Positions 28,704 through 38,012 of a stretch of DNA of 64,000 bases are shown here, in pieces. The stretch's first letter is position 1. Each line of letters begins with the position of its first letter. The notes beneath the pieces are model-generated. The model was not told where the DNA came from, ran no database searches, and saw only the letters and a list, made by a program, of their open reading frames with translations. This stretch comes from Pseudomonadota bacterium (GTDB lineage: Bacteria; Pseudomonadota; Alphaproteobacteria; Rhizobiales; Xanthobacteraceae), in contig JAFAGM010000028.1 of NCBI GenBank assembly GCA_023422775.1, positions 1 to 64,000 on the forward strand. Direction: 5' to 3'. A program made the translations under genes and the position numbers.

Positions 28704-28721
28704 GTCTCTGACAGTTGCCGC

Positions 28722-29909
28722 TCACGCCGCCTTCTGTCCGGGTTCGAGCCCGGCGTAGATGCCGCGCTCGAAGCCCGCAAAGGTTTCCAATGCCTTGCCG
28801 TCGGCGAACGGCAACAGCTGCATCAGGATCACGCCGCTGACGTTACGCGCCGGGTCGATCCAGAAATAGGTGTTGGCGAGACCGGCCCAGGCAAGACTGC
28901 CGGCGCTGCGACCTTCCGGCGTCCTGGCGGTGTTGATCAGGAACGAGAGCCCCCACTTCTTGACGATATCGGGATAGAGATCGACATCGTTGGTGTAGAC
29001 AGGCAGCGCCGTCGGCATCTTGCCAACGGTGAGTTCGCCGATGTTGTTCTGGCCCATCAGCGCCACCGTTTCGGGCTTCAGCACCTGGTTGCCGTTGCCG
29101 CGCCCCTTGTTGAGGATCATCTGGGTGAACTTGATGTAGTCGGCCGCGGTGCCGTAGAGGCCGCCGCCGCCCATGTGGAATTCGGGCGCCTGTTCGAGCT
29201 CGAACGGGATCGGCGCCAGCGCGCCATCCGGCCCACGCGCATGCATGCCGACCAGACGCTTCCGCATCGCGTCCGTGATCTTGAAGCCGGTGTCGTTCAT
29301 GCCGAGCGGGTCGAGCATGTTCTCGCGCAGGTAGACATCGAGCTTCTTGCCGCTGGCGGCTTCCACCGCCTTGCCGACGAAATCGATGTTGGTGCCGTAT
29401 TCCCAGCGCGTGCCGGGATCGGTCATGATCGGCGTCTTCAGCGCGGCGTTCAGGCAGGTGATGATGCCGGGCGTGGCGGTCTTCTCGAGGTATTTCCCGA
29501 CGTCGCCATTCCACATGTCGTATGCGAAGCCGGCGGTGTGGGTCATCAACTGGCGCAGCGTGATCGGCTTCTTCGCAGCGCGCAGTTTCGGCTCGCCGTT
29601 GGCGTCGAAGCCTTCCAGCACCTGCGGCGAAGCGAGGTCCGGCAACAACTTGCCGATCGGCTCGTCCAGCGACAGCTTGCCTTGTTCGACGAGTTGCATG
29701 CCGGCGGCTGTCGTGATCGCCTTGGTCATGGACGCGATCCAGAACACGCTGTCCGTTGTCATGGCGTCGTCCTTTCCAAGGTCGCGCTTGCCGGCCGCGC
29801 CCTGGTAGATCACCTCGCTGCCGGTCGCCGCCATCGCGACCACGCCGGGAATCTCCTTGGCCTCGCACTTCTGACGCAGAATCTGATCGATCTGGGCATT
29901 GCCTTGCAT
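28722..29909 (-). CDS. Serine hydrolase, class C beta-lactamase/esterase family
   Basis: The 395-residue protein has the penicillin-binding-like fold. The nucleophile motif SxxK appears as WIASMTKAITTAAG near residue 80, and YGTNIDFVGK gives the second-motif tyrosine. The GGGGLYGTAADYIKF region is typical of the family. There is no convincing signal peptide (MQGNAQIDQIL), so a cytoplasmic esterase role is likelier than antibiotic hydrolysis. The ATG at 29909 has the strong site GGGAGGTGACCC just upstream. Its neighbour is an acyl-CoA ligase, with no shared operon evident. Confidence 0.88.
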   Translation of the reverse strand: MQGNAQIDQILRQKCEAKEIPGVVAMAATGSEVIYQGAAGKRDLGKDDAMTTDSVFWIASMTKAITTAAGMQLVEQGKLSLDEPIGKLLPDLASPQVLEGFDANGEPKLRAAKKPITLRQLMTHTAGFAYDMWNGDVGKYLEKTATPGIITCLNAALKTPIMTDPGTRWEYGTNIDFVGKAVEAASGKKLDVYLRENMLDPLGMNDTGFKITDAMRKRLVGMHARGPDGALAPIPFELEQAPEFHMGGGGLYGTAADYIKFTQMILNKGRGNGNQVLKPETVALMGQNNIGELTVGKMPTALPVYTNDVDLYPDIVKKWGLSFLINTARTPEGRSAGSLAWAGLANTYFWIDPARNVSGVILMQLLPFADGKALETFAGFERGIYAGLEPGQKAA

Positions 29910-30242
29910 GGGTCACCTCCCGCTGATTTTTTATGGAGTGGAACCATCTTCCTCCCGCCACCGCGATCCCGCAAGCGTCCGGGAACACGCCGCCGACAAT
30001 GTCGCAGGCTCGTGATGGGTAACCGGTGCGGGACACCAAACTGCAACACCTGGCCGCAATCCGCAGTGGATGAGGCCGTATCGCCGTGACCGGCTTATCC
30101 ATCCACGATATCGTGATTTCGCCACGATTCCCGAGGCCGTATTTTTTCAGTAATGCGTTCTGATTCCAGCAGAAACGTTGCGCGTAGGCTGGACCCATTA
30201 ACCGGAAATAGCCGCATTTCAACGCTTGCGAGGCCTGACGCG
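29910..30242. other. Intergenic region between divergent genes
   Basis: About 330 bases between the serine hydrolase and the small plus-strand gene. It should contain both promoters. I see no gene with a credible start; several frames are open only because of base composition. Confidence 0.5.
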
Positions 30243-30560
30243 ATGATTTCGACCTGGAGTGAATGGAAGCGATATCCCCGCCCTGGACGTGGCGAAAATA
30301 TCGAGGCGCCGATTACCCCCGGAATCTATGAAGTCCGCATTGCCGGCACCGGCGCGCTGTATTCCTTCGAAGCCGTCGACAACGTCGCCCAGGCGCTGGC
30401 GCAACTCCCGGTCGGCTCCAAATCATGGTTCAGCCGCCGCGAGCCGAAATTGCCCGACCTCGAATACCGCACCTGCGCGACCTCCTCGAAGGCCGCCGCC
30501 AAGGCCGCGGCACAGCGCATGATCGGCCGCCGCGAGACCTATATGAGCGGCGCGGCCTGA
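30243..30560 (+). CDS. Small conserved-looking protein of unknown function
   Basis: The 105-residue basic protein starts MISTWSEWKRYPRPGRGENIEAP, has a beta-rich centre (GIYEVRIAGTGALYSFEA) and an Ala/Lys-rich helix near the end. The ATG at 30243 is preceded by GAGG at 9 bases. No signal peptide or membrane segment is seen. The PGIYEVR phrase resembles small hypotheticals of Bradyrhizobium, but I cannot name a family. A family D repeat follows directly, which suggests the transcription unit ends here. Confidence 0.65.
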   Translation: MISTWSEWKRYPRPGRGENIEAPITPGIYEVRIAGTGALYSFEAVDNVAQALAQLPVGSKSWFSRREPKLPDLEYRTCATSSKAAAKAAAQRMIGRRETYMSGAA

Positions 30561-30566
30561 GTTGCA

Positions 30567-30668
30567 GTCATTCCGGGGCGATGCGCAGCATCGAACCCGG
30601 AATCTCGAGATTCCCCAGTGCGCAATTGCGCACCTGGGGTCTGGTCCTTCGGACCATCCCGGAATGAC
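30567..30668. repeat. Intergenic palindromic repeat, family D
   Basis: GTCATTCCGGGGCGATGCGCAGCATCGAACCCGGAATCTCGAGATTCC is followed by TGCGCAATTGCGCA and CCGGAATGAC. It is the relative of 9751-9846, here with a longer centre. Confidence 0.75.
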
Positions 30669-30777
30669 AGGCCCCCTCAAAATAGCTTGAAGCAGGGCTG
30701 CATCAGCAGCCGATGCATCGCCGCCGATATCGGCCTATACTCCGGGGAACTTCCAGAAATTCCCGAGGAGTAACGCC

Positions 30778-32271
30778 ATGAACCCGCCCGTCGCCGCTCG
30801 CGCTTCAGCCTCCCAGCCCTCGCTGCACGACCGCCTGAAGGACCCTTCGCTGCTGCGGGACCGTTGCTACATCGACGGCGCCTGGGTCGGCACGCCAGCC
30901 AATCCCGTCACCAATCCGGTCAACGGCGTCGAACTGGCGAAAGTGCCGAAACTCGGCACCGCGGAAGCAACGCAAGCGGTGGAAGCCGCCGAGCGCGCGT
31001 TCCCGGCCTGGGCTAAGCTCACCGCCAAGCAACGTTCGAATATCCTGCGCAAATGGTTCGACCTGATCATCGCCAACCGCGAGGACCTCGCGCTGATCCT
31101 GACCTCGGAGCAGGGCAAGCCGCTGGCGGAAGCGCTCGGCGAGGTCGATATCGGCGGCGCCTATGTCGAGTTCTTCGCCGAGGAAGCCCGGCGCGTCTAC
31201 GGCGAAACCATTCCGACGCAGCGGCCGGATGCGCGGCTGCTCGCGATCAAGCAGCCGATCGGCGTCTGCGGCGCGATCACGCCGTGGAATTTCCCGTGCT
31301 CGATGATCACTCGAAAAGTCTCGCCGGCGCTCGCCGCAGGCTGCACGGTGGTGCTCAAGCCTGCCAATGAAACGCCGCTGACCGCGCTGGCGCTGGTTGC
31401 GCTGGCTGAGAAGGCCGGCGTGCCGAAGGGCGTGTTCAACATCCTGACCGGCAATTCATCCGCGATCGGCAAGGTGCTGTGCGAGCACCCCGCCGTCCGC
31501 TTCGTCGGCTTCACCGGATCGACCGAGGTCGGCAAGATCCTCTACAGCCAGGCCGCCGTCGGCGTGAAGAAACTCGGCCTCGAACTCGGCGGCAACGCGC
31601 CGTTCGTGGTGTTCGATGACGCGGATATCGACGCCGCGGTCGAGGGCGCCATCGTCTCGAAATACCGCAACATGGGCCAGACCTGCGTCTGCGCCAACCG
31701 CCTCTATGCCCAGGACAAGATCTACGACCAGTTCGTCGAAAAGCTGTCGAAGAAGGTTGCGGCGATGAGGATCGGCGACGGCACCGAACAGGGCGTGGTG
31801 CAGGGGCCGCTGATCAACATGGAAGCGGTCGACAAGGTCGAGAAGCACATTGCGGATGCGGTGAAGGGCGGCGCGAAGGTCGTCACCGGCGGCAAGCGCC
31901 ATGCGCTCGGCGGCAGCTTCTTCGAGCCCACGGTGCTGGCGAACGTGAAGCCGGATGCGCTGGTCGCGCACGAGGAAACCTTCGGTCCGCTGGCGCCGGT
32001 ATTCCGGTTCAAGGATGAGGCCGACGTAATCGCGATGTGCAACAACTCGCCGTTCGGGCTGGCGTCATATTTCTACTCGCGCGATCTCGGCCGCGTCTGG
32101 CGTGTCGCGGAAGCGCTGGAATCCGGCATGGTCGGCGTCAACACCGGGCTGATCACGACCGAAGTAGCACCGTTCGGCGGCGTGAAGGAAAGCGGCCTCG
32201 GCCGCGAAGGCTCGCATCACGGCATGGAAGAATATGTCGAGATCAAATACGTGATGATGGCGGGGGTGTAG
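30778..32271 (+). CDS. gabD: NAD(P)-dependent succinate-semialdehyde dehydrogenase
   Basis: This 497-residue aldehyde dehydrogenase oxidises succinate semialdehyde to succinate in GABA and related catabolism. Cofactor and fold motifs are ITPWNFPCSMITRKVSPAL and FTGSTEVGKIL. The catalytic glutamate is in LELGGNAPFVVFDDAD and the nucleophile Cys in NMGQTCVCANRLY, whose second Cys two residues on is common in GabD. The end KESGLGREGSHHGMEEYVEIKY is a GabD hallmark. The ATG at 30778 follows GAGGAG. No gabT lies nearby. Confidence 0.93.
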   Translation: MNPPVAARASASQPSLHDRLKDPSLLRDRCYIDGAWVGTPANPVTNPVNGVELAKVPKLGTAEATQAVEAAERAFPAWAKLTAKQRSNILRKWFDLIIANREDLALILTSEQGKPLAEALGEVDIGGAYVEFFAEEARRVYGETIPTQRPDARLLAIKQPIGVCGAITPWNFPCSMITRKVSPALAAGCTVVLKPANETPLTALALVALAEKAGVPKGVFNILTGNSSAIGKVLCEHPAVRFVGFTGSTEVGKILYSQAAVGVKKLGLELGGNAPFVVFDDADIDAAVEGAIVSKYRNMGQTCVCANRLYAQDKIYDQFVEKLSKKVAAMRIGDGTEQGVVQGPLINMEAVDKVEKHIADAVKGGAKVVTGGKRHALGGSFFEPTVLANVKPDALVAHEETFGPLAPVFRFKDEADVIAMCNNSPFGLASYFYSRDLGRVWRVAEALESGMVGVNTGLITTEVAPFGGVKESGLGREGSHHGMEEYVEIKYVMMAGV

Positions 32272-32317
32272 CAAAGCCTGATTTGTCGTCCTCGCGAATG
32301 CGCGGACGACAGCTCGT

Positions 32318-33121
32318 TCAATCGCTTATATCGTTTGCAAAAGCGCCGTGGCGGCCGACGCCTGAGGCAAAGCGCGTCGCGCCCGACAGCGTTTCGCCCG
32401 ATGCGATCACCTTCAGCCCGCCGCGCATCTCGTTGGCGATGGCGTCTTCCTCGGAAAGGTCCCATTGCTGCAGCGCCGACAACCGGTCGGCGCGCAGGCA
32501 GGTCTGCGGGAAAGCCGAGATCTCCCGCGCAAGCTGGATGGCATGCGCGCGGGCCTCGCTCCGGCCGACGACGCGATTGGCAAGGCCCATGCGCAGCGCC
32601 TCCTGCGCTCCGACCGGGCGTCCGGTAAGGATCAGATCGATCGCCTGCGAATGGCCGATCAGCCGTGGCAGGCGGATGGTGCAGAGATCAATCAGCGGCA
32701 CGCCGAAGCGGCGGCAGAAGATGCCAAAGGTAGCGTCCTCGGCAACCACGCGCATGTCGGCCCATAGGGCGAGTTCCATGCCGCCGGCCACTGCAAAGCC
32801 TTCGACCGCGGCGATGACGGGTTTCGACAGCCGCAAGCGGCTCGGCCCCATCGGTGCGATCGATTCATGGCCGCCAAGCTCGCGCTTCTTGTTGGGATCG
32901 CCGGCGGCCACCGCCTTGAGGTCAGCGCCCGCGCAGAAATAGCCGCCGGTGCCGGCGAACACGGCGACCGACGCCGCCTCGTCGGCATCGAAGGCGAGAA
33001 ACGCATCGTAGAGTTTGCGCGCGGTCGCGCCGTCAACGGCGTTGCGGCAGTGCGGGCGGTTGATGGAGACGATGGTGACGGGGCCGTCGCGCTCGACGAG
33101 GACAGTGTCGGCTTCGGACAT
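32318..33121 (-). CDS. Enoyl-CoA hydratase/isomerase family protein
   Basis: The 267-residue crotonase-fold protein has the oxyanion-hole motif FCAGADLKA and the second glycine region VAAVEGFAVAGGMELALWADM. The Glu usual in hydratases is not clear in the expected place (FGIFCRRFGVPLID), so isomerase or another crotonase activity is possible. The ATG at 33121 (MSEADTVLVERDG) is preferred over an open upstream frame within a repeat. It lies convergent with gabD. Confidence 0.9.
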   Translation of the reverse strand: MSEADTVLVERDGPVTIVSINRPHCRNAVDGATARKLYDAFLAFDADEAASVAVFAGTGGYFCAGADLKAVAAGDPNKKRELGGHESIAPMGPSRLRLSKPVIAAVEGFAVAGGMELALWADMRVVAEDATFGIFCRRFGVPLIDLCTIRLPRLIGHSQAIDLILTGRPVGAQEALRMGLANRVVGRSEARAHAIQLAREISAFPQTCLRADRLSALQQWDLSEEDAIANEMRGGLKVIASGETLSGATRFASGVGRHGAFANDISD

Positions 33122-33195
33122 GATAGGACGCTCCCTGCTTGTCTGTGGAGACAGCTTGGCACCAGACGGGTCTATGGGGCAATCCCGTACCCGCC

Positions 33196-33273
33196 CGTCA
33201 TTGCGAGCGCAGCGAAGCAATCCACGTCTCAGCGTGCTGCGCTATGGATTGCTTCGCTGCGCTCGCAATGACG
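33196..33273. repeat. Intergenic palindromic repeat, family B
   Basis: CGTCATTGCGAGCGCAGCGAAGCAATCCA pairs with TGGATTGCTTCGCTGCGCTCGCAATGACG. The arms are almost perfect inverses of about 29 bases, stronger than the copy at 28619. It sits between purC and the enoyl-CoA hydratase gene. Confidence 0.85.
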
Positions 33274-33276
33274 GAG

Positions 33277-34191
<915 letters not shown>

Positions 34192-34255
34192 TCGATCAGG
34201 CTTTCAGGCAGGCACCGGCACGGCGAGCGCGCAATTGAGAAAGCGGAGCAATAGC

Positions 34256-35173
34256 TCACTCCGGCAGCGGAATGAACTCGTGTTCCTGCGGAACGGCGGC
34301 GAAACGGCCGGTTTTCCAGTCCTGTTTGGCCTGTTCGATCCGCTCCTTGCTGGAGGAGACGAAATTCCACCAGATATGCCGCGGGCCTTCAAGCGCGTCG
34401 CCGCCAAGGAACATCATCCGCGTCGGCTGCAGCGCCTTCACGGTGATGCGGTCACCGGGCCGGAAGATCAGGAGGCGCGGGCCCTCGTAGCGCTCGTTGG
34501 CGATCTCGACCTCGCCGTCGACAAGATAGATCGCGCGCTCCTCATGGTCGGGGTCGAGCGGCACGCTGGTGCCTGCCTGCGCCGTCACTTCTGTGTAGAA
34601 CCAGGGCGACACCATCGAGACGGGCGATTTCACGCCGAAACTGCTCCCCGCGATGATGCGTGCGGTGAAGCCGCTGTCCCTGACCGTCGGCAGGCTCTCG
34701 GCGGCGTAGTGCTGGAACGACGGCGCGATTTCTTCCGAACCGGCCGGCAGTGCGATCCAGCTTTGCAGGCCGAGCATCTTCTGCCCGTCGCGGCGTTGTA
34801 CGTCGGGCGTGCGTTCGGAATGCGCGATGCCGCGGCCGGCGGTCATCAGGTTCATGGCGCCGGGCTGGATCTCCTGGATGTTGCCCTCGCTGTCGCGGTG
34901 CATGATGCTACCGTCGAACAGGTAGGTGACGGTCGCGAGCCCGATATGCGGATGCGGACGCACGTCCATGCCCTTGCCGGCGATGAATTGAACGGGGCCG
35001 AAATGATCGAAGAAGATGAACGGCCCGACCATCTGCCGCTTGCCATGCGGCAGCGCGCGCCGCACCGCAAAGCCATCACCGAGGTCGCGGGTGCGCGGCA
35101 CGATAACGAGATCGAGCGCGTCGCAGGTCTTGGGATCGCCGAGCACGGGGTCGTTCGAGGGTTGCCAGCTCAT
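34256..35173 (-). CDS. Pirin family protein
   Basis: The 305-residue bicupin protein has the metal-binding histidines of the first cupin in VRPHPHIGLATVTYLFDG, and later GRGIAHSE. Bacterial pirins such as YhhW can oxidise quercetin or act as redox-sensitive regulators; the role here is open. The ATG at 35173 (MSWQPSN) is chosen over an upstream extension that runs through a repeat. A 64-base gap separates it from purC downstream. Confidence 0.92.
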   Translation of the reverse strand: MSWQPSNDPVLGDPKTCDALDLVIVPRTRDLGDGFAVRRALPHGKRQMVGPFIFFDHFGPVQFIAGKGMDVRPHPHIGLATVTYLFDGSIMHRDSEGNIQEIQPGAMNLMTAGRGIAHSERTPDVQRRDGQKMLGLQSWIALPAGSEEIAPSFQHYAAESLPTVRDSGFTARIIAGSSFGVKSPVSMVSPWFYTEVTAQAGTSVPLDPDHEERAIYLVDGEVEIANERYEGPRLLIFRPGDRITVKALQPTRMMFLGGDALEGPRHIWWNFVSSSKERIEQAKQDWKTGRFAAVPQEHEFIPLPE

Positions 35174-35220
35174 GGGGAACTCCTTGATGTTTGCGGCGAT
35201 CATAGCAGATTGTCGCATCA

Positions 35221-35311
35221 CGTCGTCTGCCCGGGCTTGTCCCGGGCATCCACGTCTTCTCTGGCGCAATCAGGCAAGACGTGGGTGGCCGGGTCAAGCC
35301 CGGCCATGACG
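35221..35311. repeat. Intergenic palindromic repeat, family A (paired)
   Basis: TGCCCGGGCTTGTCCCGGGCATCCACGTCTT is followed by its inverse AAGACGTGGGTGGCCGGGTCAAGCCCGGCCATGACG. Each half is itself a hairpin and the two halves are inverse to each other. It separates the pirin and MmgE/PrpD genes. Confidence 0.8.
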
Positions 35312-35362
35312 CAAAATAAAAACGTGATCGAGAAAGCCGATGACCCCTTCGCTCAGGCCCGG

Positions 35363-36733
35363 CTACTGTCTTCCCAACTGCGTGGCCTTCTCGACGCGAT
35401 CGAACCTTTCAAGAGAAAGAATCGCGTCCGCGAGCTGGTCGGCGCGGCCGTTCAGCACCGGGCGGGCGAGCGTGAGGAATTTCTGCTGCATCGCCTGTGC
35501 GTCCGGGAACGAATCCGGCTCGCCGGAGGGATCGGCATAGAGCCGCTCATGCACGCCGTCATCGGTGGTGATGGAGACGCGCGCGCCGAACGGATGGGTG
35601 CGGCCGATCTCGAGGCGATCGTCCTGCACCACGTCGAACTTGTCCGCCAGCGCATTGACGGCGGCGTCGCCGAGCCGGTCGTAATCGTCCCAGCCGAAAC
35701 GTCCCTGGTCGAGCGCCAGCGCGCCGGTGAAGAACATCGAGAACTGCCCGCCGACGATCGAGGTAGGGTGGCGTTTTGTGGCGGCATCGCCGGTCAGCGT
35801 GATGCCGTTGCGGTGAAGACCGATCTCGACGCGCTTGATCTGATCGGGCGTCAGATTGTGTTCCCGGCGCATCGCGATCAGTGCATCGAGGGCCGCATGG
35901 GTATAGCGGCAGCTCGGATAGGGCTTTACGCCGATCTTCAGGGTTTCATAGGTCTTGCCGAGCCCGGCGGTCGCCTTGTCGGGATGCGCGTCGTCGGTGT
36001 ACCCAACCAGCAGGCCGTGCTTGCCTTCGACCGATTCGGTCGAACCGATAAAATCGTTGCGTGCCAGCGTCGCGGCGATCACGCCGTTCATCGCGGCTGC
36101 GCCGACCTGGTAGCGCTTGTTCCAGGCACCGTTGACCAGGAACTGCAGCGAGCCTGCGGCCTGGCTGCCGGAAACGCCAAAGGCTGCGATGATCTGATCC
36201 TTCGACAGGCCGAACAGTTTTCCAGCCGCCGCAGCGGCGCCGTAGGTGCCTGCGGTGGCGGTCGGGTGGAAACCGCGTGCGTAGTGCGAGGTCGGATCGA
36301 GCGCGTTGCCGAGCCGGCAGCACACTTCATAGCCGGCCACGATCGCGGTCAGCACGTCACGGCCGGAGGCGCCGACCATTTCGCCGACCGCGAACGCCGC
36401 CGGCACCACGGGCGCGCTCGGGTGCAGCGAGGAGTCGGCATGGGTATCGTCGAAATCAAGCGAGTGGCCGAGCGCGCCGTTGAGCAGCGCGGCGACCGCG
36501 GGCGTCCAGGTCTTGCTGTCGCCGAACACGGTGGATTCGCCTTTGCCGTCCAGCGCCAGCGCTTCCAGCATCTTGAGCAGCGAGGGGGTGGATTCCGCGT
36601 CGCGCCGCGCCCGGATCGTGCTGCCAAGGAAATCCAGCGTCAGCACCTTGGCGCGCGCCAGGACTTCCGGCGGGATGTCCTCGAATTTCAGGTCGGCGAC
36701 ATAGGCTGCGAGCGTTGCGGTTTCGTTGGCCAT
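35363..36733 (-). CDS. MmgE/PrpD family protein (2-methylcitrate dehydratase-like)
   Basis: The 456-residue protein has the all-helical MmgE/PrpD domain with the typical NGALGHSLDFDDTHADSSLHPSA, then GYEVCCRLG, HPTATAGTYGAAAAAGKL and PYPSCRYTHAALDAL. Members dehydrate 2-methylcitrate, cis-aconitate or related acids. No prpB/prpC genes are nearby, so a methylcitrate-cycle role is not supported by context. The ATG at 36733 (MANETATLAAY) has GAGGAAACACG upstream. Confidence 0.92.
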   Translation of the reverse strand: MANETATLAAYVADLKFEDIPPEVLARAKVLTLDFLGSTIRARRDAESTPSLLKMLEALALDGKGESTVFGDSKTWTPAVAALLNGALGHSLDFDDTHADSSLHPSAPVVPAAFAVGEMVGASGRDVLTAIVAGYEVCCRLGNALDPTSHYARGFHPTATAGTYGAAAAAGKLFGLSKDQIIAAFGVSGSQAAGSLQFLVNGAWNKRYQVGAAAMNGVIAATLARNDFIGSTESVEGKHGLLVGYTDDAHPDKATAGLGKTYETLKIGVKPYPSCRYTHAALDALIAMRREHNLTPDQIKRVEIGLHRNGITLTGDAATKRHPTSIVGGQFSMFFTGALALDQGRFGWDDYDRLGDAAVNALADKFDVVQDDRLEIGRTHPFGARVSITTDDGVHERLYADPSGEPDSFPDAQAMQQKFLTLARPVLNGRADQLADAILSLERFDRVEKATQLGRQ

Positions 36734-36856
36734 CGTGTTTCCTCGTATTTGCCGGGCAGGGTAGGCGGGCGGAGTTGACCTTTCAAGCCGCCTTCCCGTC
36801 GCGGGCACCAGCCATGCCCGATGTTCTCTAGCACGGGATGGTATGCAGATTCCGGA

Positions 36857-37972
36857 ATGCGGCGCATGATGACCTTCGCAAAACGCATGCTTGGATCGCT
36901 CAGGGGGCGCAAGACGCAACTGGCGCTCGCGGTCCGGCTTGCCGTTGCCGCGGTCGCGGCCTACGCGATCGCGAGAGCGTTGCATCTGATGCTGCCGCTA
37001 TGGGCAGTGCTGACCTCGCTGATCGTCACCCAGATGAGCGTCGGTCGGTCGTTGAAGGCAACCCGCGACTACATGCTCGGTACGATCGGTGGCGCGGTCT
37101 ATGGCGGCGCCATTGCGGTATCGATCCCGCATTCCGGCGAGGGGGGATTGCTGGCGTTGCTGGTGCTGGCGGTGGCGCCGCTGGCCTTCATCGGCGCCAT
37201 CAATCCCAGCTTGAGCACCGCCACGGTGACGGCCGTCATCGTGCTGCTCGTACCGGCGATGAATCACACCAATCCGCTGGATTCCACCATCGACCGGCTG
37301 CTCGAAGTCACCGTCGGCGCGATCACCGGGCTTCTGGTTTCATTCCTGGTGCTGCCATCGCGGGCCGTTGGCCAGATCCGCGCCAATGCGGCGCAGCTTC
37401 TGGAGCTGCTGGCTGCCGCATTCGCCGAGTTGCTGGCGGGACTGACACGCGGGCTCGACAACGATGCCCTGCACCGCATTCAGGACGGGATCGGCACCGC
37501 GATGGCGAGCCTCCATGCGACCGGCCTGGAAGCCGAGCGCGAGCGCGCAACGCACCTGTCGTCGGGACCCGATACCGGCCCGTTGCTGCGAACCATCCAG
37601 CGCCTGCGTCATGACGTCGTGATGATCGGACGCGCCAGCGTGGTGCCGCTGCCGGCCAATGTGCAGGCAAGGCTGGCGCGGCCATTGTCCGACGTCAGCA
37701 AGGCGATCGTCGGCTATATGCGCGATGCGGCCGCAGCCCTCCGAAACGGCAGCGGCGCCGTGGACATCCAGCCCGTTGAGGCGGCGTTGCAGGCCTATGC
37801 CGCCGAAGTTGCCGCGCTGCGAAGCGAACGCCTGATCCGCGGCGTGCCGGTGGATGTCGCGGAGCGTTTCTTCGCGCTGGGATTCTCGCTGGAGCAGATG
37901 CGCCAGAACCTCAGGGATCTCGATCGCTGTCGTGCCGACTGGTGCGAAGAGCCAGCCACGACGAAGGGGTAG
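36857..37972 (+). CDS. FUSC-family (aromatic acid exporter-like) membrane protein
   Basis: A 371-residue protein with about six N-terminal membrane segments (first: LALAVRLAVAAVAAYAIARA) followed by a long cytoplasmic helical domain. The PLWAVLTSLIVTQMSVGRSLKATRDYMLGTIGGAVYGG stretch (about 40-75) is characteristic of fusaric-acid-resistance/AaeB-like proteins. Full AaeB/FUSC transporters are about twice as long, so this is a half-size member. Start choice between 36821 and 36857 is uncertain; MRRMMTFAKRM is preferred. It diverges from the MmgE/PrpD gene. Confidence 0.82.
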   Translation: MRRMMTFAKRMLGSLRGRKTQLALAVRLAVAAVAAYAIARALHLMLPLWAVLTSLIVTQMSVGRSLKATRDYMLGTIGGAVYGGAIAVSIPHSGEGGLLALLVLAVAPLAFIGAINPSLSTATVTAVIVLLVPAMNHTNPLDSTIDRLLEVTVGAITGLLVSFLVLPSRAVGQIRANAAQLLELLAAAFAELLAGLTRGLDNDALHRIQDGIGTAMASLHATGLEAERERATHLSSGPDTGPLLRTIQRLRHDVVMIGRASVVPLPANVQARLARPLSDVSKAIVGYMRDAAAALRNGSGAVDIQPVEAALQAYAAEVAALRSERLIRGVPVDVAERFFALGFSLEQMRQNLRDLDRCRADWCEEPATTKG

Positions 37973-38012
37973 TGCGACGTGCTTGAGCCTTTTCCGTGTC
38001 GCGATCCTCGCA

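Noticed and set aside
26751..30089. 1112-codon open frame on the plus strand
   Set aside because: It is antisense to two clear genes (acyl-CoA synthetase and serine hydrolase), is rich in Arg, His, Asp and Ala, and shows no family motif. Long antisense frames are expected at this GC content.
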